Source: UBA5109 sp965661005
Lineage (GTDB): Bacteria > Pseudomonadota > Gammaproteobacteria > Pseudomonadales > Pseudohongiellaceae
Assembly: GCA_965661005.1 (NCBI GenBank)
Contig: CBFICB010000002.1
Coordinates: 357,698-421,697, forward strand
Direction of reading: 5' to 3'
Length of the DNA stretch: 64,000 nt
The translations under genes and the position numbers were made by a program. This document shows, one piece after another, positions 62,070 to 64,000 of the stretch (the first letter of the stretch is position 1; each line of letters starts with the position of its first letter). The notes beneath the pieces are model-generated. The model saw nothing but the letters and a program-made list of their open reading frames with translations. It searched no databases and had not been told where the DNA came from.

Positions 62070-63884
62070 ATGAAAGCATTTGATTCAAATTTCTCATTGT
62101 TCCTTGAGAACAATCTTGGTAACAGCAGTCAACGTTCGGTATTATTTTATGAAAAGCCTTCGTCTATTATTACGATACTCAAGCCTGATGATCTGGAAAA
62201 TGGTTTTTTCAGAATAGAAAAAGCGCTGGCTGACGGCTTTCACGTCGCCGGGTGGATGAGCTATGAGGCCGGGCTTTGCCTGGAAGATAAATTAAGTAAT
62301 CTTCTACCAAAAGAACTTAAACAACCACTCTTAGTTATGGGAGTATTTAAGGAACGACAGGTCTTATCAGCAGCAGATGCTGAAGCTTATTGGCAAAAGT
62401 TTGAGAATCCCGCAGCTTTTTCTCTGGAAAATCTTCGATTAAACCAGAGCCAGGAACAGTATGATCAAGCATTTTCTAAAATAAAAAACTATTTGGATAG
62501 TGGTGATATCTATCAAGTAAATTATTCCCAGAAGGTTCTTTTTAATCTCAAGGGATCCAGCAAATCATTATATGCATCACTTAGAAATACACAGCCTGTT
62601 GAATATGCTGCATACATCGAAAGTGATTTTTTTAATGTCTTATCCCTTAGCCCGGAACTATTAATCAAAAAAAACGGTCGCGAGCTAATTACGAAACCAA
62701 TGAAAGGAACCTGCAAAAGAGGACGCACCTTAAAAGAAGATAAGATATTAGCTGAAAAGCTGCACTCTACTGAAAAAGAACGTGCAGAGAATTTGATGAT
62801 AGTTGACCTCTTGCGAAATGATTTATCAAAACTTGCAATGCAAGGCTCAGTAAAAGTAAAAAGCTTGTTCGATGTAGAAAAATATCCGACATTTTTTACA
62901 ATGACTTCAACTATTGCAGCAGAACTCAAAGATAATAAATCCATTCCCGATATCTTGAAGTCAGTCTTTCCATGTGGATCAATAACTGGCGCCCCTAAAA
63001 TTAGAGCACAAGAGATTATTAATGAGCTTGAAATCCAGCAACGTGGTATCTATACCGGAGCTATCGGTTTTTTCACTCCCGAGAGCGACTTATGTTTCAG
63101 CGTACCAATTAGAACAATAACAATTGATAAATCTGGCAAGGGAGAACTTGGTGTCGGTGGCGGCATTGTTGCCGACTCAAGCGCTCAAAAAGAACATGAA
63201 GAAAGTTTACTCAAAGCGAAGTTCCTGGAGCACCAGCACCAATCTTTTGAGCTTGTCGAAAGCATACTTTGGTCAGCAGTAGAAGGGCTCAAACATCTCG
63301 ATTCACATTTAGACCGTTTACAAAATTCCGCATTATATTTTAATTATAATTTCGAACGACAAAAGCTTGAGAAATTATTAAATGAGCATGTCTCTTCCTT
63401 GAATCAAGACGAAAATCTGCATTTTAAAATTCGCCTATTATTATCTAAAAATGGTGATGCAATAATTAACTCTGAAGCAATTGATTCAAGTGAATCACCC
63501 AATATAGTGATTTTATCAAATGAAAAGGTAGACAGTAACAACCCCTTTTATTTTCATAAGACCACTGTTCGTGATTTATATGATCAAGAAATACAAAAAT
63601 ATAAAAACACTAGTGCTCTGGCAGATGTTATTTTTATCAACGAAAATAAAGAACTAACAGAAGGAACCAGAACCAATCTCTTTATTAAAACAGGAAAGTG
63701 TTTTTATACACCGCCAATAGAATGTGGATTGTTAAACGGCATCTATAGACAGCAGATGTTTAATAATGAATCCATAAACTGCGTAGAAAAAGTTCTGTAC
63801 CCTAACGACTTGATGACAGCAGATCAAATTTATCTCTGTAATTCCATTAGAGGAATGATGCCTGTTCAATTAGCAGATAAATAG
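62070..63884 (+). CDS. pabB: Fused aminodeoxychorismate synthase component I / aminodeoxychorismate lyase (PabB-PabC)
   Basis: 604-residue bifunctional folate-pathway enzyme. Residues about 1-375 are a chorismate-binding synthase: LDSGDIYQVNYSQKV, TKPMKGTCKRG, ENLMIVDLLRNDLSKLA, SITGAPKIRAQEIINELE and GVGGGIVADS. Residues about 385-604 are a class IV PLP aminotransferase-like lyase, with the probable PLP Lys in HKTTVRDLYDQE and EGTRTNLFI. Together they turn chorismate and ammonia (from a separate PabA) into p-aminobenzoate. The stop is at 63882-63884. The last 116 bases of the window show no gene. Confidence 0.92.
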   Translation: MKAFDSNFSLFLENNLGNSSQRSVLFYEKPSSIITILKPDDLENGFFRIEKALADGFHVAGWMSYEAGLCLEDKLSNLLPKELKQPLLVMGVFKERQVLSAADAEAYWQKFENPAAFSLENLRLNQSQEQYDQAFSKIKNYLDSGDIYQVNYSQKVLFNLKGSSKSLYASLRNTQPVEYAAYIESDFFNVLSLSPELLIKKNGRELITKPMKGTCKRGRTLKEDKILAEKLHSTEKERAENLMIVDLLRNDLSKLAMQGSVKVKSLFDVEKYPTFFTMTSTIAAELKDNKSIPDILKSVFPCGSITGAPKIRAQEIINELEIQQRGIYTGAIGFFTPESDLCFSVPIRTITIDKSGKGELGVGGGIVADSSAQKEHEESLLKAKFLEHQHQSFELVESILWSAVEGLKHLDSHLDRLQNSALYFNYNFERQKLEKLLNEHVSSLNQDENLHFKIRLLLSKNGDAIINSEAIDSSESPNIVILSNEKVDSNNPFYFHKTTVRDLYDQEIQKYKNTSALADVIFINENKELTEGTRTNLFIKTGKCFYTPPIECGLLNGIYRQQMFNNESINCVEKVLYPNDLMTADQIYLCNSIRGMMPVQLADK

Positions 63885-64000
63885 ATAACTAAAACAATAT
63901 CACGCTTAAAATATAGATTTAGCACGTAGTTTCACTTTTGAAAGCTCTTAAATAAAAAGGGCGACTTACTGCCACCCTCTTAATTGATACTCCTTTACTT

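Noticed and set aside
1..64000. CRISPR arrays, insertion sequences, transposases, phage genes, tRNA or rRNA genes
   Set aside because: None seen on reading both strands; the only RNA gene recognised is ssrA.

Overview
The window looks like a chromosome segment of an aerobic, Gram-negative, probably marine heterotrophic gammaproteobacterium. The strongest evidence is the block at about 5-15 kb: grpE-dnaK-dnaJ (leftward), recN (rightward), fur, bamE, rnfH/ratA and smpB-ssrA. This is a classic gammaproteobacterial neighbourhood, and the tmRNA encodes the tag ANDENYALAA. Most of the window is moderately AT-rich. Three runs of N near 53-57 kb mark assembly gaps, so this is a draft or metagenomic scaffold.

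Layout. 0-5 kb: the 5' part of a sulfatase, a MATE exporter, a LysR regulator facing a DoxX-like gene, and a Tat-exported dienelactone hydrolase. 5-15.4 kb: the conserved heat-shock, DNA-repair, iron-regulation and ribosome-rescue block, with two clear sigma-32-type promoters (before grpE and dnaK) and a perfect hairpin between dnaK and dnaJ. 15.3-21.9 kb: an accessory stretch that begins exactly at the 3' end of ssrA. A copy of that 3' end recurs at 18281-18300, and T-arm-like copies lie at 18149-18195 and 21828-21874. It holds a LysR gene facing a two-gene secreted-protein cluster, then a Fur-boxed TonB-dependent siderophore receptor of visibly higher GC, and an M14 peptidase. 22-27.6 kb: peptide and amino-acid degradation (M20 peptidase, Tat-lipoprotein amidase, D-aminoacylase-like amidohydrolase, diaminopropionate ammonia-lyase). 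27.7-30.8 kb: a compact four-gene operon behind a second Fur-box-like site, with two members of an uncharacterised secreted family and a metallo-beta-lactamase-fold protein whose first zinc motif is degenerate. 31-40 kb: a broken GGDEF protein, a PQQ dehydrogenase with an unusual CX3CH haem motif, a small operon (DUF3429, DCC, SDR), a pirin and a DUF5916 protein. 40-48 kb: an FMN glutamate-synthase-like enzyme, acuI and prpE (acrylate/propionate use), and a CehA/McbA-type secreted hydrolase. 48-52 kb: a DMT exporter, an FAD dehydrogenase and a divergent Nramp-like transporter. 52-56.6 kb: an ABC, HlyD and TolC export operon whose ATPase domain looks catalytically degenerate. 56.6-64 kb: AtuA-like/DUF4387 with a 2-hydroxycarboxylate transporter, a medium-chain reductase, a dihaem cytochrome c and a fused PabB-PabC enzyme.

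How the genes work together. The core block gives heat-shock-controlled chaperones and trans-translation. The accessory blocks suggest an organism that scavenges iron, hydrolyses peptides and modified amino acids, and oxidises small organic compounds through periplasmic PQQ and cytochrome c enzymes. The best candidates for undescribed biology are the Fur-boxed secreted-protein operon, the degenerate ABC export operon, and the integrase-free island pieces at ssrA. All functional statements come from sequence reading and recall of families; no database search was run.
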